A DNA stretch of 64,000 bases from CAVPUA01 sp963708805 (GTDB taxonomy: Bacteria; Actinomycetota; Actinomycetes; Mycobacteriales; Jatrophihabitantaceae): contig CAVPUA010000003.1 in NCBI GenBank assembly GCA_963708805.1, positions 620,001-684,000 on the forward strand, written 5' to 3'. The notes beneath the pieces are model-generated. The model ran no database searches, was not told where the DNA came from, and saw only the letters and a list, made by a program, of their open reading frames with translations. Made by a program: the position numbers and the translations under genes. Below, piece after piece: positions 39,541-50,086 of this stretch; position 1 is the first letter of the stretch, and every line of letters begins with the position of its first letter.

Positions 39541-40317
39541 GTGGCCGTTCCGGAGCTGCAAGGGGTTCACGTCTCGGTAGACGCGGACACGGCAGTCTGC
39601 ACGTTCACCCTGAGCGTTCCCGACAAGCTGAACGCGATCTCGGGTGCTGTCCTGGACGACCTGATCGCCGCGATGGACTGGGTCGAGTCCTCCGAGGCAC
39701 GAGCGGTGCTCCTTCGCGGTGCGGGCGCGGCGTTCTCGGCCGGTGCGGACTTCGCCTCGTACCTGGAAGAGGTGGACGTCAGCCGGCCCGAATCGGCGGA
39801 CGAGTTCCTGGACCGATGGGTCGAGGTGTTTCGCCGGCTGCGCGGCCTCGACGTCCCGACGGTCGCCGGGCTGCACGGTGTCGCCTACGGCGGCGGGCTC
39901 AACCTCGCCCTCGCCTGCGACCTGGTCATGGCCGCTCGGTCAACCCGCATGTGCGAGCCCTACGTCCGGATCGGGGCGACCGCGGACGTCGCGTCGACGT
40001 GGATCTTGCCGCAGCTCGTCGGGCTGGCGCGGGCTCGCCGTTTGTTGATCACCGGCGAGCCGATCGACGCGGTCGAGGCCCATGCGATGGGATTGATCGC
40101 CTATCTGGTCGATGACGACGAACTGCCGGCTCAGTCGCGCGCGCTGGCCGAACGCATGGCGGCCCTCGATCCGGCGGCCGTACGGGCGAACCGGGCGCTG
40201 CTGCGCCAGGACGAGCCGAGCAGCATGGACCAGGCGTTGGCCCGCGAACGGCAGTCCAATCACGAGCGGGTCGCCACGCCCGCCTTTGCCGAATCGATCA
40301 GTCGGTTCCGGAAATGA
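39541..40317 (+). CDS. Enoyl-CoA hydratase/isomerase family protein
   Basis: A 258-residue crotonase-fold protein. FSAGADFASYLEE and HGVAYGGGLNLALACDLVMAA form the oxyanion hole; CEPYVRIGATADVASTWILP replaces one classical Glu by the Asp seen in isomerase-type members (PaaG-like), so both hydratase and isomerase activity are possible. GTG 39541 follows AGGAGG (39530-39535) by 5 nt. It overlaps the end of cinA on the other strand by 20 bp. Confidence 0.88.
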   Translation: MAVPELQGVHVSVDADTAVCTFTLSVPDKLNAISGAVLDDLIAAMDWVESSEARAVLLRGAGAAFSAGADFASYLEEVDVSRPESADEFLDRWVEVFRRLRGLDVPTVAGLHGVAYGGGLNLALACDLVMAARSTRMCEPYVRIGATADVASTWILPQLVGLARARRLLITGEPIDAVEAHAMGLIAYLVDDDELPAQSRALAERMAALDPAAVRANRALLRQDEPSSMDQALARERQSNHERVATPAFAESISRFRK

Positions 40318-41588
40318 GTTCGTGGATCAGGTGCATCGCGACGACGACCGTGCGGGCGCGGACGTCGGCCCGTGAGCCCGGGCACGTTGATCTGCGCGGG
40401 ATCGTGCGGCCGTTGCCGACCGCGCACAGGTGCACCAGCCCGACCGGTTTGCCCGGCGTGGCGCCGCCGGGACCGGCGATGCCGGTGATGCCGACCCCGA
40501 TGTCGGCGCCGAGCCGCTCGCGGGCGCCGATCGCCATCGCCTCGGCGACCTCAGCGCTGACCGCGCCCAGCTCGATCGATCAGCTCGATCGGTACGCCGG
40601 CCAGATCGTGCTTGGCCTCGTTCGAGTAGGTGACGAGTCCGCCCAGGACGTAGGCCGACGAACCGGCCAGATCGGTGAGCCGTCCGGCCAGCAGGCCGGC
40701 GGTGCACGACTCGGCGGTGGCGATGGTCAGGCTGCCGAGCGAGCAGCTCGTCGGCGACGAGCTGGTCGATGGTGCGGCCGTCGGCGGAGAACTGCGGTGT
40801 CGGCGTAGGCGCAGTCGCGATGACGTCGGCGAAGGCGTCGTAGGCGGCCTGCTGGTCGGCGCCGTACCGGGTGACGATCTCGAGCTCGCCGTCGCGCAGG
40901 CAGGTGGTGATCTCCAGGCCGGCCGAGCTGCGAGTCGTGCTCGCGCATGGTCGCGGCCAGCTCGGATTCGGGCGTGCCCCAGAGCCGGATCGTGCGCTGC
41001 CGCAGCTCGGCTCGTCCCGAGCAGCGCGGCCTGGACGCTCGGGTCGGCCAGCGCGTCGGGCCACATGCCCTGCAGCTCGCGCGGCGGGCCGGGCAGCACG
41101 ACGACCGGCGGTCCGCTTCGCCCGTCGGCGACCGGGACGACCAGGCCGGGCGCGGTGCCGACCGGGGCCAGCACGGCGGCGCCGCGCGGGACGAGCGCCT
41201 GCTTGCGGGTGGCGGCGGCGGTCGCGTCCGGGTCGAGCCGCCAGCCCCGCCGGGCCGACAGCCGGGCGACGATCGCGGCGATCTGGGCTTCGAGGTCGGG
41301 GATCGAGCTCGGACGTGCCGGCCCTGGAACTCGCCGACGAGCTCGGCGGTCAGGTCGTCGGCGGTCGGGCCGAGCCCGCCCGAGGTGATGATCAGGTCGA
41401 CGCCCGTACGGGCGAAGAAGTCCAGCGACTGCCGCAGGTCGTCGGGACGGTCGCCCACCACGATCACCTGGGCGATGTCGACGCCGTCACTGGCGCAGCT
41501 GCTCGGCCAGCCACGGGCCGTTGCGGTCGCTCACCCGTCCGGTCAGCACCTCGGTGCCGGTGACGACGATGCCGGCGCGACTGCTCAT
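40298..41588 (-). CDS. cinA: CinA-family protein, reading frame broken at several sites
   Basis: The start MSSRAGIVVTGTEVLTGRVSDRNGPWL, then IVVGDRPDDLRQSLDFFART, ITSGGLGPTADDLTAELVGEF, VVVLPGPPRELQGMW, LTIATAESCTAGLLAGRLTD and GVGITGIAGPGGATPGKPVGLV are all present in the right order, which is the MoCF-like N-domain plus C-terminal nicotinamide-nucleotide amidase of CinA. At least seven slips (near 41495, 41310, 41010, 40930, 40745, 40580, 40390) separate them. If the slips are real it is a pseudogene; the density is the highest in the window. Corrected length about 425. Confidence 0.75.
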
Positions 41589-41816
41589 CTGCCGAATCCT
41601 AAACAGCCGCAGCCGGAGCAAGGCGGCTCGATCCACAGCTTCACCATGGGCGGCAGGGTCACGCTCGTCCGTGGGGTTGAACGCGCTTCCTGCGAAAGGC
41701 CTGTGGGTCAGCGACGGTGGGTTATTCGCCGGGACTGTGCGGGTAGGCGTTCATCAGTCATGCTGGCAGGATGCACCGGCCCGGTGCGTCCGAGATCACT
41801 GCTGGAGGCGAGCGCG

Positions 41817-42735
41817 ATGGTGTTCTTCATCGCCGTCGTCGCCGCCGTTTTCCTGGGCTTGGGCTGGGTCGTCCAGCAACGGGTCGCGGTGCGCTGCCCG
41901 TCCTCCGAACTGCTGTCGTGGCCGCTGATCCGGGCGTTGATCAGCACGCCTTTGTGGTGGGTCGGCATCGGCATCCTCGCCGCCGGGCAGACGCTCAGCG
42001 CGTGGGCGCTGCAGCTCGGGTTCGGTCGCGCTCGTCGAGGCGGTGTTGATCACTTGCCTGCTGTTCGCCTTCGGGGCTTCGGCCTGTCTGGCTCGTCGCC
42101 GCCTGCAGTGGCAGGAGTTCGTCGGCGTCCTCGTGCTGGCCGCGTCGTTAGGCGTCTTTCTCGCGGTGGCCAATCCGAAGCCGGGGCGTTCACTGCCGAC
42201 CTGGCAGGCGATGACGATCGCGGCCGGGGTCATCACCGTGGTCGCCTGTGCGCTTCTGTTCTCGGCCAAGGTCGCGGCCCGCCGGCTGTTCATCGCGCTC
42301 GAGTGCGCCTTGATCGCGATCGCCTCAGGAGCGATGTACGGCCTGCAGGACGCCGCGACGCGCAGTGGCATCGTGTCGTTGCAGCGGCAGAGCTTCGTCC
42401 ATCTGCTGACCTTGCCCTGGCTGTACGTGATGCTCGCGGCCGCGACCGCCGGCGTGTTGCTGTCGCAGAGCGCTTTTCGCGCCGGACGCCTGGACTACGC
42501 GTTGCCGCCGACCGCAGCCACCCAGTCGATCGCGGGAGTCGGGCTCGGAATCGGCGTCATGGGCGACCACCTGTCGTTCACGCCCGCCGGCCTGGCAACT
42601 GAGATCGTCTGCCTGGCCGCGATGCTGGCTGGTGTCGTGCTGATCGCCCGCTCGCCCGTGCTGGGCCCGCATTGGCACATTCCGCGGCCCCGTCCGCGCG
42701 CCCGCCAGGTGCCTACGGTCGCCGCCCGCCGCTGA
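41817..42735 (+). CDS. DMT-family (EamA-like) membrane transporter (one frame slip)
   Basis: About 305 residues, nine or ten TM helices, starting at ATG 41817 with GGAG 8 nt before. MVFFIAVVAAVFLGLGWVVQQ, GIGILAAGQTLSAWALQLG, then after a +1 slip near 42025 VEAVLITCLLFAFGASA, TIAAGVITVVACALLF, and the end GVGLGIGVMGDHLSFT. The layout fits drug/metabolite transporters common in actinobacteria. Substrate unknown. Confidence 0.78.
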
Positions 42736-42738
42736 GCG

Positions 42739-43206
42739 TTACGCTTGGATCTGTCGACCGTTCCACGACCAGCGCGGCACGGTCAGATCTCGCGGGACCG
42801 CCGAGCCGGGAGGCGAATACTCGATCACGTCGGCGACCGCCCACTGCATGTATTCGTTCAGCGCTCGACGCAGTTCGGGGTTGTCGGGCAGTTGGGCTTC
42901 GGTCACCGCCTGGTCGAAGCATCGGACGAACCGGTCACCCCAGTCGTCACCGATCCCGTTGCCGGCGTGCAGCGTCATCATGTGGACCTGCGCGCCGCAC
43001 TGTTCGGAGTAAGTTGCCGGACCCCCGAACACCTCGGCGAGATAGCTGGCCAATCGCGCGACGTGTTGAGGGTGCCCGCCGTGCGAGAACGCATGATTGA
43101 GCTCCGGATCGCGCAGACACAGCTCGTGATGAGCGGCCGCCAGCCGATCGAACGCCGGTTGACCACCGGCGAACTCATAGATCGACTCGCGTTGCATGAC
43201 GGCCAC
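42739..43206 (-). CDS. Truncated hemoglobin (group II/O-like)
   Basis: A 155-residue globin with YEFAGGQPAFDRLAAAHHELC, AFSHGGHPQHVARLASYLAEVFGGPATYSEQ and a proximal-His candidate in MMTLHAGNGIGDDW. The GGP-TYSE turn and following helix are typical of 2/2 hemoglobins. It should bind heme and O2/NO in the cytoplasm. The start may be ATG 43206 or the internal ATG at residue 4. Confidence 0.85.
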   Translation of the reverse strand: MAVMQRESIYEFAGGQPAFDRLAAAHHELCLRDPELNHAFSHGGHPQHVARLASYLAEVFGGPATYSEQCGAQVHMMTLHAGNGIGDDWGDRFVRCFDQAVTEAQLPDNPELRRALNEYMQWAVADVIEYSPPGSAVPRDLTVPRWSWNGRQIQA

Positions 43207-43245
43207 TCTCGCAGGCTGGCGTTGACGACGCCATCGGCGGCGGCA

Positions 43246-43480
43246 TCAGAGGTGGGCGGTGTTGCGTCGGGGTGTTTGGTTGGGGTCGATCCGGGGTGGT
43301 GGTGTCCAGTGGGGGATGCCTGTGATCATGTGGCAGGTCCAGCCGTGTTTGTCGAAGGTGCGGTGGTGGTGTCCGCAGAGCAGGGTGAGATCGTCGACTC
43401 GGGTTTGTTGGTTGAGGTGGAAGCTGGCGATGCGATGGGTGTGGCCGTAGGCCAGTCGATCGGGCAAGACCCAGTCACAT
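43246..43480 (-). pseudogene. C-terminal remnant of an HNH endonuclease (DUF222-type)
   Basis: The frame reads ACDWVLPDRLAYGHTHRIAS, then DDLTLLCGHHHRTFDKHGW and GIPHWTPPPRIDPNQTPRR, which is the C-terminal HNH motif and Pro-rich tail of the abundant actinobacterial DUF222/HNH proteins. Everything N-terminal of the zinc/HNH core is missing; the helR stop at 43475 lies inside this frame. Local base use is more T/G-rich than the neighbours. A decayed mobile-type gene is the best reading. Confidence 0.7.
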
Positions 43481-45709
43481 GCCGGCCGGCAGCGCCCCCG
43501 AATAGACCACGTGCAACCGTTGCGTCGGACGAGTGAGCGCCACATACAGATCGTTCAGGCCCCGGGCCGACTCGCTCAAGATCGCTGTCGGCTCGACCAG
43601 TACGACCGAGTCGAACTCGAGCCCCTTGGCTCCGGCAACCGTCAGCACCGACACAGCCGAGCCCAGCGAGTCGGAGTCGGCACTGACCACGCCCTCGGGC
43701 AGCGCGGCGCGAACCGCGTCGACCGCGTCGGCGTGACCGGCGCGCGGCGTGATCACCACGACCGTGCCCTCGCCCGCCTGCCGCCACTGTTCGGCCACGA
43801 TGGCGGCCAGCTCGGCCGATGAGTAGACCGGGCCGTCCAAGCGGGTGAACTCGGGCGAGAATCGCCCGACCCGCGCCGAAGTCGGCGCGGCGACCGAAGA
43901 CCCACCGGCCTTCAGCACCGCCGCGGCCAGGTCCATCACCTGTTCAGGGGTCCGGTAGTTGACGGTCAGTTCGGCCTGCGTCCACCGGTCGTCGACGTGG
44001 GGGGTGAGCACGTCGCCCCACGCGCGGGCGCCCGCCGCCGAGCTGGTCTGCGCGATGTCTCCGACGACGGTGAACGACCGCGACGGGCACCGGCGCATGA
44101 GCAGGCGCCACATCATCGGCGACAGCTCCTGGGCCTCGTCGACGACGACATGGCCGTAGGCCCAGCCGCGATCGGCGCCGGCCCGCTCGGCCACACTCGC
44201 CAGCTCACCGCCGCCGAAGTAGCGGCCGGCCAGATCTTCGGCCGACATGAACTCGTTGCCGCCGAAGGTGTCCTGCACCTGGCGCGCGTACTCGACCTCG
44301 GCCCGTCGCTCGAGAGCCGCGCGCCCGCGCGCCGCCTCGGCGGCGCTGTCGTCCTCGCCGAGGAGCTCGGCCGCCTCGTCGAGCAGGGCGACGTCACCGA
44401 CGGTCCACGGCGACCGGCGCTCGCGATGCAGCACCGCACGCTCGTCACGACTGAGTCGGCGGCCCGCTTCGCCGAGCCGCTCGGGAACCGCGTACAGATC
44501 CCGCAGCAGCCGCTCGGGACCGATCGGCGCCCAGCACCAGTTCAACTCGCGCCGCACGTCGACGGACTCGTAGAGCTCGGCCATCAGGCCCGGCCGCGAT
44601 TCGTCGTCGATGTCGACGCCGCGCGCGTCGGCGAGCGCCCGCAGGAGCTGCCGCAGCACCTCGTTGACGAAGGTCTTGCGGGCGACGTTGTGCGGTGCCC
44701 GCGTTCGGCGGGCGGACTCGCGCGCGTCGCGGACGTAGCGAGGCTGCAGCTGGATCACCGTGCCTTCGACGTCCAGCGGACGACCGGTGCTGATCGTGCG
44801 CTGCCGCCGCTTCACCGCCTCGCCGATCACGTCGGCCATCCGCAGGTCGCCCTTCAGCGCGGTGACTGCGTCGTCCTCGGTGGCCGTGGCGATCACCCCG
44901 GGATAGAGCTCGCCGGGCGTCGACATCACGACGGCGTCCGCCTCGCCCAGCGCCGGGCAGCACCTGGTCGATGTAGCGCAGGAATACCCGGTTCGGCCCG
45001 ACGAGCAGCACGCCCGAGCGCTCGATCCGCTCGCGGTTGGCGTAGAGCAGGAACGCCGTGCGGTGCAGCGCGACCGCGGTCTTGCCGGTGCCCGGGCCGC
45101 CCTGCACGACGAGGACGCCCGACAGCGGCGCGCGGATCACGCGCGTCCTGATCGGCCTGGATGGTGGCCACGATGTCGCGCATCCGGCCGCTGCGGGCGG
45201 CGTCGAGGCTGGCGAACAGCGCGCCCTCGCCGACGACCACGTGGCCGCCTTCGACCCCGGACTCCTCGAAGCCGGCCAGGTCGAGCACCTCGTCCTGGAC
45301 GTCGGTGACCCGCCGCGCCTGTGTCGAGATCTGCCGTCGGCGCAGCACGCCCTCCGGACGGGCCGCGGTGGCCTGGTAGAACGGCTCCGCCGCGGGCGCG
45401 CGCCAGTCGACGAGCAGTTCGTGGCGCGCCTCGTCGGACATGCCGATCCGCCCGACGTAGCGTCGTTCGCCGCCGACCAGATCGAGACGTCCGAAGCAGA
45501 GCCGCTGCTCGACGTTCTGCAGCACGCGCACCCGAGACGTGTAGAGCCGCATGAACGCGTCGCGCTCGGCGCGCGCACCTGGGGTGCCGACCGTGCTGCT
45601 GCGCGCGGTGCGGTCGAGCGCCGCCTGGGCCTGCAGTCTCGAGCTCGTCGAGCTGGAGATAGAGCCGGCTGACGTGCTGCTGCTCGACGGCCACCTCGTG
45701 CTCGGCCAC
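43475..45709 (-). CDS. helR: HelR-like RNA polymerase recycling ATPase/UvrD-family helicase (three frame slips)
   Basis: Pieces give about 740 residues: EHEVAVEQQHVSRLYLQLDEL, then FGRLDLVGGERRYVGRIGMSD, GVLVVQGGPGTGKTAVALHRT (Walker A), VVVDEAQELSPMMWRLLMRR (Walker B) and LNDLYVALTRPTQRLHVVY (motif VI). This is the HelD/HelR layout, superfamily 1 motors that remove stalled or rifampicin-bound RNA polymerase. Slips (+1) near 45640, 45140 and 44955. GTG 45709 is the first normal start; an AAGGAG site 48 bp upstream precedes an ATC codon in frame, so the true start may be earlier. Divergent from recQ. Confidence 0.85.
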
Positions 45710-45802
45710 GTCGGACGGGGGCGGCGCGGTTACGTCATCGGTGATGGTCTGCTCCTTCTCGACCCGACCACACTAGTCGCGCCGATCGAGCTAGCCTCGA
45801 TT

Positions 45803-47420
45803 GTGGTCAACCGCGACTTCGACGCCCTGGCGCACGACCTGTTCGGCTTCACGCTGACCCCCGGCCAGCGGCAGGCGTTGACCGCGGTTACGGCCCGCCG
45901 CGACACGCTGGCCGTCCTGCCGACCGGAAGCGGCAAGAGCGCGATCTACCAACTTGCCGGTCTCGAACTCGGCGGGCTGACGATCGTCGTGTCGCCGCTG
46001 ATCGCGCTGCAGCGAGATCAACTCCGGTCGCTGGCCGATCGCGGCCGGTCGATCTCGGTCGGCCTGCTCAACTCGTCCCAACACGTGGGCGAGCGACGGC
46101 AGACCTTGTCCGAAGCTCGCGGACGGCGCCCTCGACTTCCTGCTGCTCGGGCCGGAACAACTGGCCAATGACGAGACGCACGCCGAGTTGATCAAGACGC
46201 CGAGGCCGGTCACCCTGTTCTCGGTCGACGAGGCCCATCTCGTCAGCGACTGGGGGCACGACTTCCGGCCCGCCTACCTCAGGTTGCCCGAGGTCGTCCG
46301 GGCACTGGGCCAGCCGACGCTGCTCGCGTTGACCGCGACCGCGGCGCCGCCCGTCCAGGCCGACATCACCCGCCAGTTGGGGATGCGTCGACCGGTGACG
46401 GTGGTCGCCGATTTCGACCGTCCGAACATCGCCTTGGCCGTGCGGCGGGCCCGACACGATCTGGCCGAGGACCAGGCGCTCGTCGATCGCACGATCGAGG
46501 TCGCGCTGGCCAACGAGACTCCGGCTCTCGTCTACGCGATGAGCCATGCCCGGTGCGAGGAGATCGCCCGGCGACTCCAGCGCGTCGCCCTTCGGGCCTC
46601 GGCGTATCACGCGGGAATGCCGGCCAAAGATCGCGCGCGCGTGCAGGACGACTACTTCGCCGGCCGCCTCGACGTCGTTGCGGCAACGAGCGCCTTCGGC
46701 ATGGGGATCGACAAGCCCGACGTTCGTTCGGTGATCCACTCGGGGGTGCCGGCCAGTCTGGACGAGTACTACCAGGAGATCGGGCGGGCTGGACGCGACG
46801 GCCAACCGGCCCAGGCGGTGCTGGTCTACGACGAACGCAGCCTGCGGATTCCCCGACTGTTCGCGGCCCGCTCCCGACTTCAGCCGGCGTCGGTCGCGTC
46901 GGTCGTCGCGGCGATCCGGACCGGTCCCGCAACCGTGCCCGAGCTCGTCGACGGAAGCGGGGTCGGCCGACAGGCGGTCGAACGGATCGTCGAAGACCTG
47001 GTCGAGCTCGGATTGGTGACGGTCGATGCGGCCGGAGTGTTCCACGCCCTCGCCCTGCCGGCCGATGCCGGTGATCAAGTCGAGGAGGCCGGCCGTCGGC
47101 GGCAGGCGGTGCTCGGTAGCCGCATCGACTCGGTGCGCCACTACGCCGAGACGGTTCAATGCCGCCGCGCCGAGCTACTGGCCTACTTCGGCGAGTCGAT
47201 GCAGCCGCCGTGCGACAACTGCGACAACGACGTGACCCGAGCAGCCGATCATCCGGCGGCGCGGGCCACCACCTCGGGCCCGGTGGTGACCCACCGGCTC
47301 TGGGGCCAGGGCGTGCTGCTGTCGCAGGACGAGCACGAGCTGGTCGTCGCCTTCGACTCGGTGGGCTATCGGCACCTGACGCCGGCAGCGCTCACCAACG
47401 GCCTGCTGGCCCGGGTCTGA
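45803..47420 (+). CDS. recQ: RecQ-family ATP-dependent DNA helicase (one frame slip)
   Basis: About 538 residues. TLTPGQRQALTAVTARRD and VLPTGSGKSAIYQ (Walker A), SVDEAHLVSDWGHDFRP (DEAH), ALTATAAPPV and ATSAFGMGIDKPDVRSV with EYYQEIGRAGRDG are helicase motifs. Near 46113 one extra base separates QTLSE from LADGALDFLLLGPEQL. The zinc region reads CRRAELLAYFGE then CDNCDND, lacking the fourth Cys. No HRDC domain; the end (WGQGVLLSQDEHELVVAF) is a small beta tail. GTG 45803 follows TAGCCT (45792-45797) by 5 nt, probably leaderless. Confidence 0.9.
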
Positions 47421-47440
47421 CTCGGCTCCCGGTGGAGCAC

Positions 47441-47611
47441 TCAGCTCCCGGTGGGCGCCGGATCGATCGTGTCGATGTCGGTGGCCGGCACCCGCAGGAA
47501 GGCTTCCTTTCCCCGCCAGAACTCGTAGATGCCGTCCTCGAGCACGACATCGTCGGCCTGCAGCTTCTGGTTTCCGCGCTCGTCGTTCCAGTTCACGTCA
47601 TAGATGGGCAC
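47441..47611 (-). CDS. Small hypothetical protein
   Basis: 56 residues from GTG 47611: PIYDVNWNDERGNQKLQADD, then VVLEDGIYEFWRGKEAFLRV. The second half has the alternating pattern of a small beta protein. No known family. It lies 40 bp after nhaA in the same direction and may belong to that transcript. Confidence 0.55.
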   Translation of the reverse strand: MPIYDVNWNDERGNQKLQADDVVLEDGIYEFWRGKEAFLRVPATDIDTIDPAPTGS

Positions 47612-47651
47612 GAGTTCAGGATGGCGCGGTGCGTGCCGGCGCGCCAGTGCT

Positions 47652-49541
47652 TCAGCCGGACTCGGTGAGTCGGGCCCGGACGCGAGCGGCCTTGACGGCC
47701 TCCTTGAGCGTCTCGACGTCATAGGCGCCGTAGTGCCGACGTCCGTTGATGAAGAACGTCGGCGTGCCCGAAACTCCGCTGATGTCGGCGGATTCGACGT
47801 CACGGGCCACGCGAGCCTCGAACTTGTGGTGCATGAGGTCGGCGTGCAGGCGGTCGGCGTCGAGGCCGAGATCAGTCGCGTAGGTCATCAGGTCCTTGGG
47901 GCGCAGCGCGTCCTGGTGTTGTAAGAGCAGGTCGTGCATCGGCCAGAACGCGTCCTGGGCACCGGCGGCCTCCGCGGCCTCCGCAGCGAGCTGGGCCTCG
48001 GGGTGAACGTCGGTCAGCGGCAGGTGGCGCCATACATAGCGGATGTCGTCGTCGGTCAACAGATCCCGCACCACCGGTTCGGCGCGCCCGCAGTAGGGGC
48101 ACTCGAAGTCGCCGTACTCGACGATGGTCACCGAGGCGAGCGCCGGACCGCGAACATGATCATGGGCGTCGTCGACCTCGGGCACCAGGTCGAGCAGTTG
48201 CTCGGAATCGCCCAACAGGGCCCGCGCCCGCCGCGTCGGTGACATCAAGGCCGTCAGTCGGAACACCAGCCACGTGAGCAGTGACGCCGCCACCGCGGCG
48301 CTCAGGGCGCCCAGTTTCGCCTCGGCCAGTTCCCGCCCCTGGAACGCCCGGGACGCGATGAGCAGTGAGACGGTGAAGCCGATGCCGGCGATCGTGCCGC
48401 TGCCGACGACGGCCGCCCAGCCCACCGGCGGACGCAGACGGCCCATGCTGATCCGGGCGAGCACCCATGACGAGCCGATCACCGCGAGCGGTTTGCCGAG
48501 CAGATACCCGAGCAGGATTCCGAGGGTGATCGGGGTGGTGTACGCGTGCGCCAGGAAGGGCCCGTTGATCACGATCCCGGCGTTGGCCAGAGCGAACAGC
48601 GGGACGATCACGTAGCTCGTCCACGGGTGGTAGAAGTTCTGCAGCCGGGCGTTGGGCGACAACGTTGCCGCGAGGCCGATCGTCGCCGATCGGGCGAGCT
48701 CGGGCGTCGGCTGCTCGCGGAACTCGCGCACGCGCCCGGTTGCCTCCTCGAGTTCGGTGCGGTTGGGCGTGTAGGCCGGGGCGGCCAGACCGATCGCCAG
48801 TCCGGCCACCACCGGATCGACGCCGCTTGCGAGCAGGGCCACCCAGACGACGACACCCAGCAGCGCGAAGATCGCGTACTGCTGGAGGCGCAACCGGCTG
48901 ACCACCAGCATCGCGGCGAACACGACGATCGCCACGACCAGCGGCATCATCTTGATGCGGTCGCTGTAGACGAGTGCGATCACCACGAGCGCGGCCAGAT
49001 CGTCCACGACGAACACCGTGAGCACGAAGAGCCGTACGCGGTCGGGGACGCTGCGACCCAGCAGGGCCAGCAGGCCGAGGGCGAGCGCGGTGTCGGTCGA
49101 CATCGCCACGCCCCAGCCGTGCGCGCTCGCCCGACCGTGGTTGATCGCCAGGAAGATCAGCACGGGAATGGCCATGCCGACCAGGCCGGCGACGAACGGC
49201 AGGACGAAACGGCGCCGCTCGCGCAGTTCGCCGAGGTCGAACTCGCGCCGCGCCTCGAGGCCGACGACCAGGAAGAACAGTGTCATCAGACCGCTGTTGA
49301 TCCACGTCTGGACGTCTCGAGTGACGCCCCAGTGGCCGAGCTTGATCGAGAATCGCGTCTGCCACACGGTGTCGTAGGACGACGAGTCGATGTTGGCCCA
49401 GATCAGTGACGCGACGACGGCGGCGACCAGTACGCCCGCACTGCCCGATTCGGTGGCCAGGAACGTCCGCAGTGGGATCGACCGGCCGCGCGCCCAGTTC
49501 GTCTTGCCGCGCCACAGCGATACAGCGGGGGACTCACTCAT
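47652..49541 (-). CDS. nhaA: NhaA Na+/H+ antiporter fused to thioredoxin-like (DsbA/Thioredoxin_4) domain
   Basis: 629 residues. The first 430 are NhaA: GLMTLFFLVVGLEARREFD, STDTALALGLLALLG (Asp of the transport site) and VFVVDDLAALVVIALVY with the Asp pair at about residues 180-181. The last 170 form a thioredoxin-like domain with VEYGDFECPYCGRAEPVV, the CPYC site at about 481-484, and the cis-Pro loop SGVSGTPTFFING. Such fusions occur in actinobacteria and some proteobacteria. The redox domain should lie on one face of the membrane after the last TM and may tune the antiporter or act as an oxidoreductase. Confidence 0.93.
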   Translation of the reverse strand: MSESPAVSLWRGKTNWARGRSIPLRTFLATESGSAGVLVAAVVASLIWANIDSSSYDTVWQTRFSIKLGHWGVTRDVQTWINSGLMTLFFLVVGLEARREFDLGELRERRRFVLPFVAGLVGMAIPVLIFLAINHGRASAHGWGVAMSTDTALALGLLALLGRSVPDRVRLFVLTVFVVDDLAALVVIALVYSDRIKMMPLVVAIVVFAAMLVVSRLRLQQYAIFALLGVVVWVALLASGVDPVVAGLAIGLAAPAYTPNRTELEEATGRVREFREQPTPELARSATIGLAATLSPNARLQNFYHPWTSYVIVPLFALANAGIVINGPFLAHAYTTPITLGILLGYLLGKPLAVIGSSWVLARISMGRLRPPVGWAAVVGSGTIAGIGFTVSLLIASRAFQGRELAEAKLGALSAAVAASLLTWLVFRLTALMSPTRRARALLGDSEQLLDLVPEVDDAHDHVRGPALASVTIVEYGDFECPYCGRAEPVVRDLLTDDDIRYVWRHLPLTDVHPEAQLAAEAAEAAGAQDAFWPMHDLLLQHQDALRPKDLMTYATDLGLDADRLHADLMHHKFEARVARDVESADISGVSGTPTFFINGRRHYGAYDVETLKEAVKAARVRARLTESG

Positions 49542-49652
49542 CTCGTCGTCGGCTGCTCGGGGGGCGCGTACACCTGTCGATCATTGCGTACGCGAGCTCG
49601 CCCGGGGGAGTCCCCGCCGGAACATCCACCCCGCTCGAATCGTTCAAGAGGT

Positions 49653-50072
49653 ATGACCAACATCAAGAATCCGGCGCCGGTCCAGAAGACCGATGAGCAG
49701 TGGCGGGCCGAACTCAGCCCGGCCGAGTTTGCTGTTCTTCGTCAGGCCGCGACCGAGCGTCCCTTCGTCGGTGAGTACACCGACAACCACCGCGTCGGCG
49801 TCTACAGCTGTCGGGCGTGTGACGCCGAGCTGTTCCGCAGCGACGCCAAGTTCGACTCGCACTGCGGCTGGCCGAGTTTCTTCACGCCGCTGGCCGGCGA
49901 CTCGGTGATCGAGATCGAAGACCGCAGCCTGGGCTCGGTCCGCACCGAGGTCGTGTGCGCCAACTGCCACAGCCACCTCGGACACGTGTTCGCCGGCGAG
50001 GGTTACGGCACGCCGACCGACCTGCGTTATTGCATCAACTCGATCTCGATGAAGTTCGAGCCGGCGGAGTAA
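49653..50072 (+). CDS. msrB: Peptide-methionine (R)-S-oxide reductase
   Basis: 139 residues. EYTDNHRVGVYSCRACDAELF and VVCANCHSHLGHVF hold the four zinc Cys (CxxC twice); FDSHCGWPSFF and the end RYCINSISMKF hold the catalytic Cys (RYCINS). It reduces methionine-R-sulfoxide in proteins using thioredoxin. ATG 49653 has AAGAGG just before it. It ends 14 bp before a strong bidirectional terminator. Confidence 0.96.
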   Translation: MTNIKNPAPVQKTDEQWRAELSPAEFAVLRQAATERPFVGEYTDNHRVGVYSCRACDAELFRSDAKFDSHCGWPSFFTPLAGDSVIEIEDRSLGSVRTEVVCANCHSHLGHVFAGEGYGTPTDLRYCINSISMKFEPAE

Positions 50073-50086
50073 GAGCGCGCAAGAAG

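Noticed and set aside
40298..41588. cinA as a genuine pseudogene
   Set aside because: Possible, but the slips are of the same kind as those in essential pur genes and all domains remain in order, so errors are the simpler explanation.
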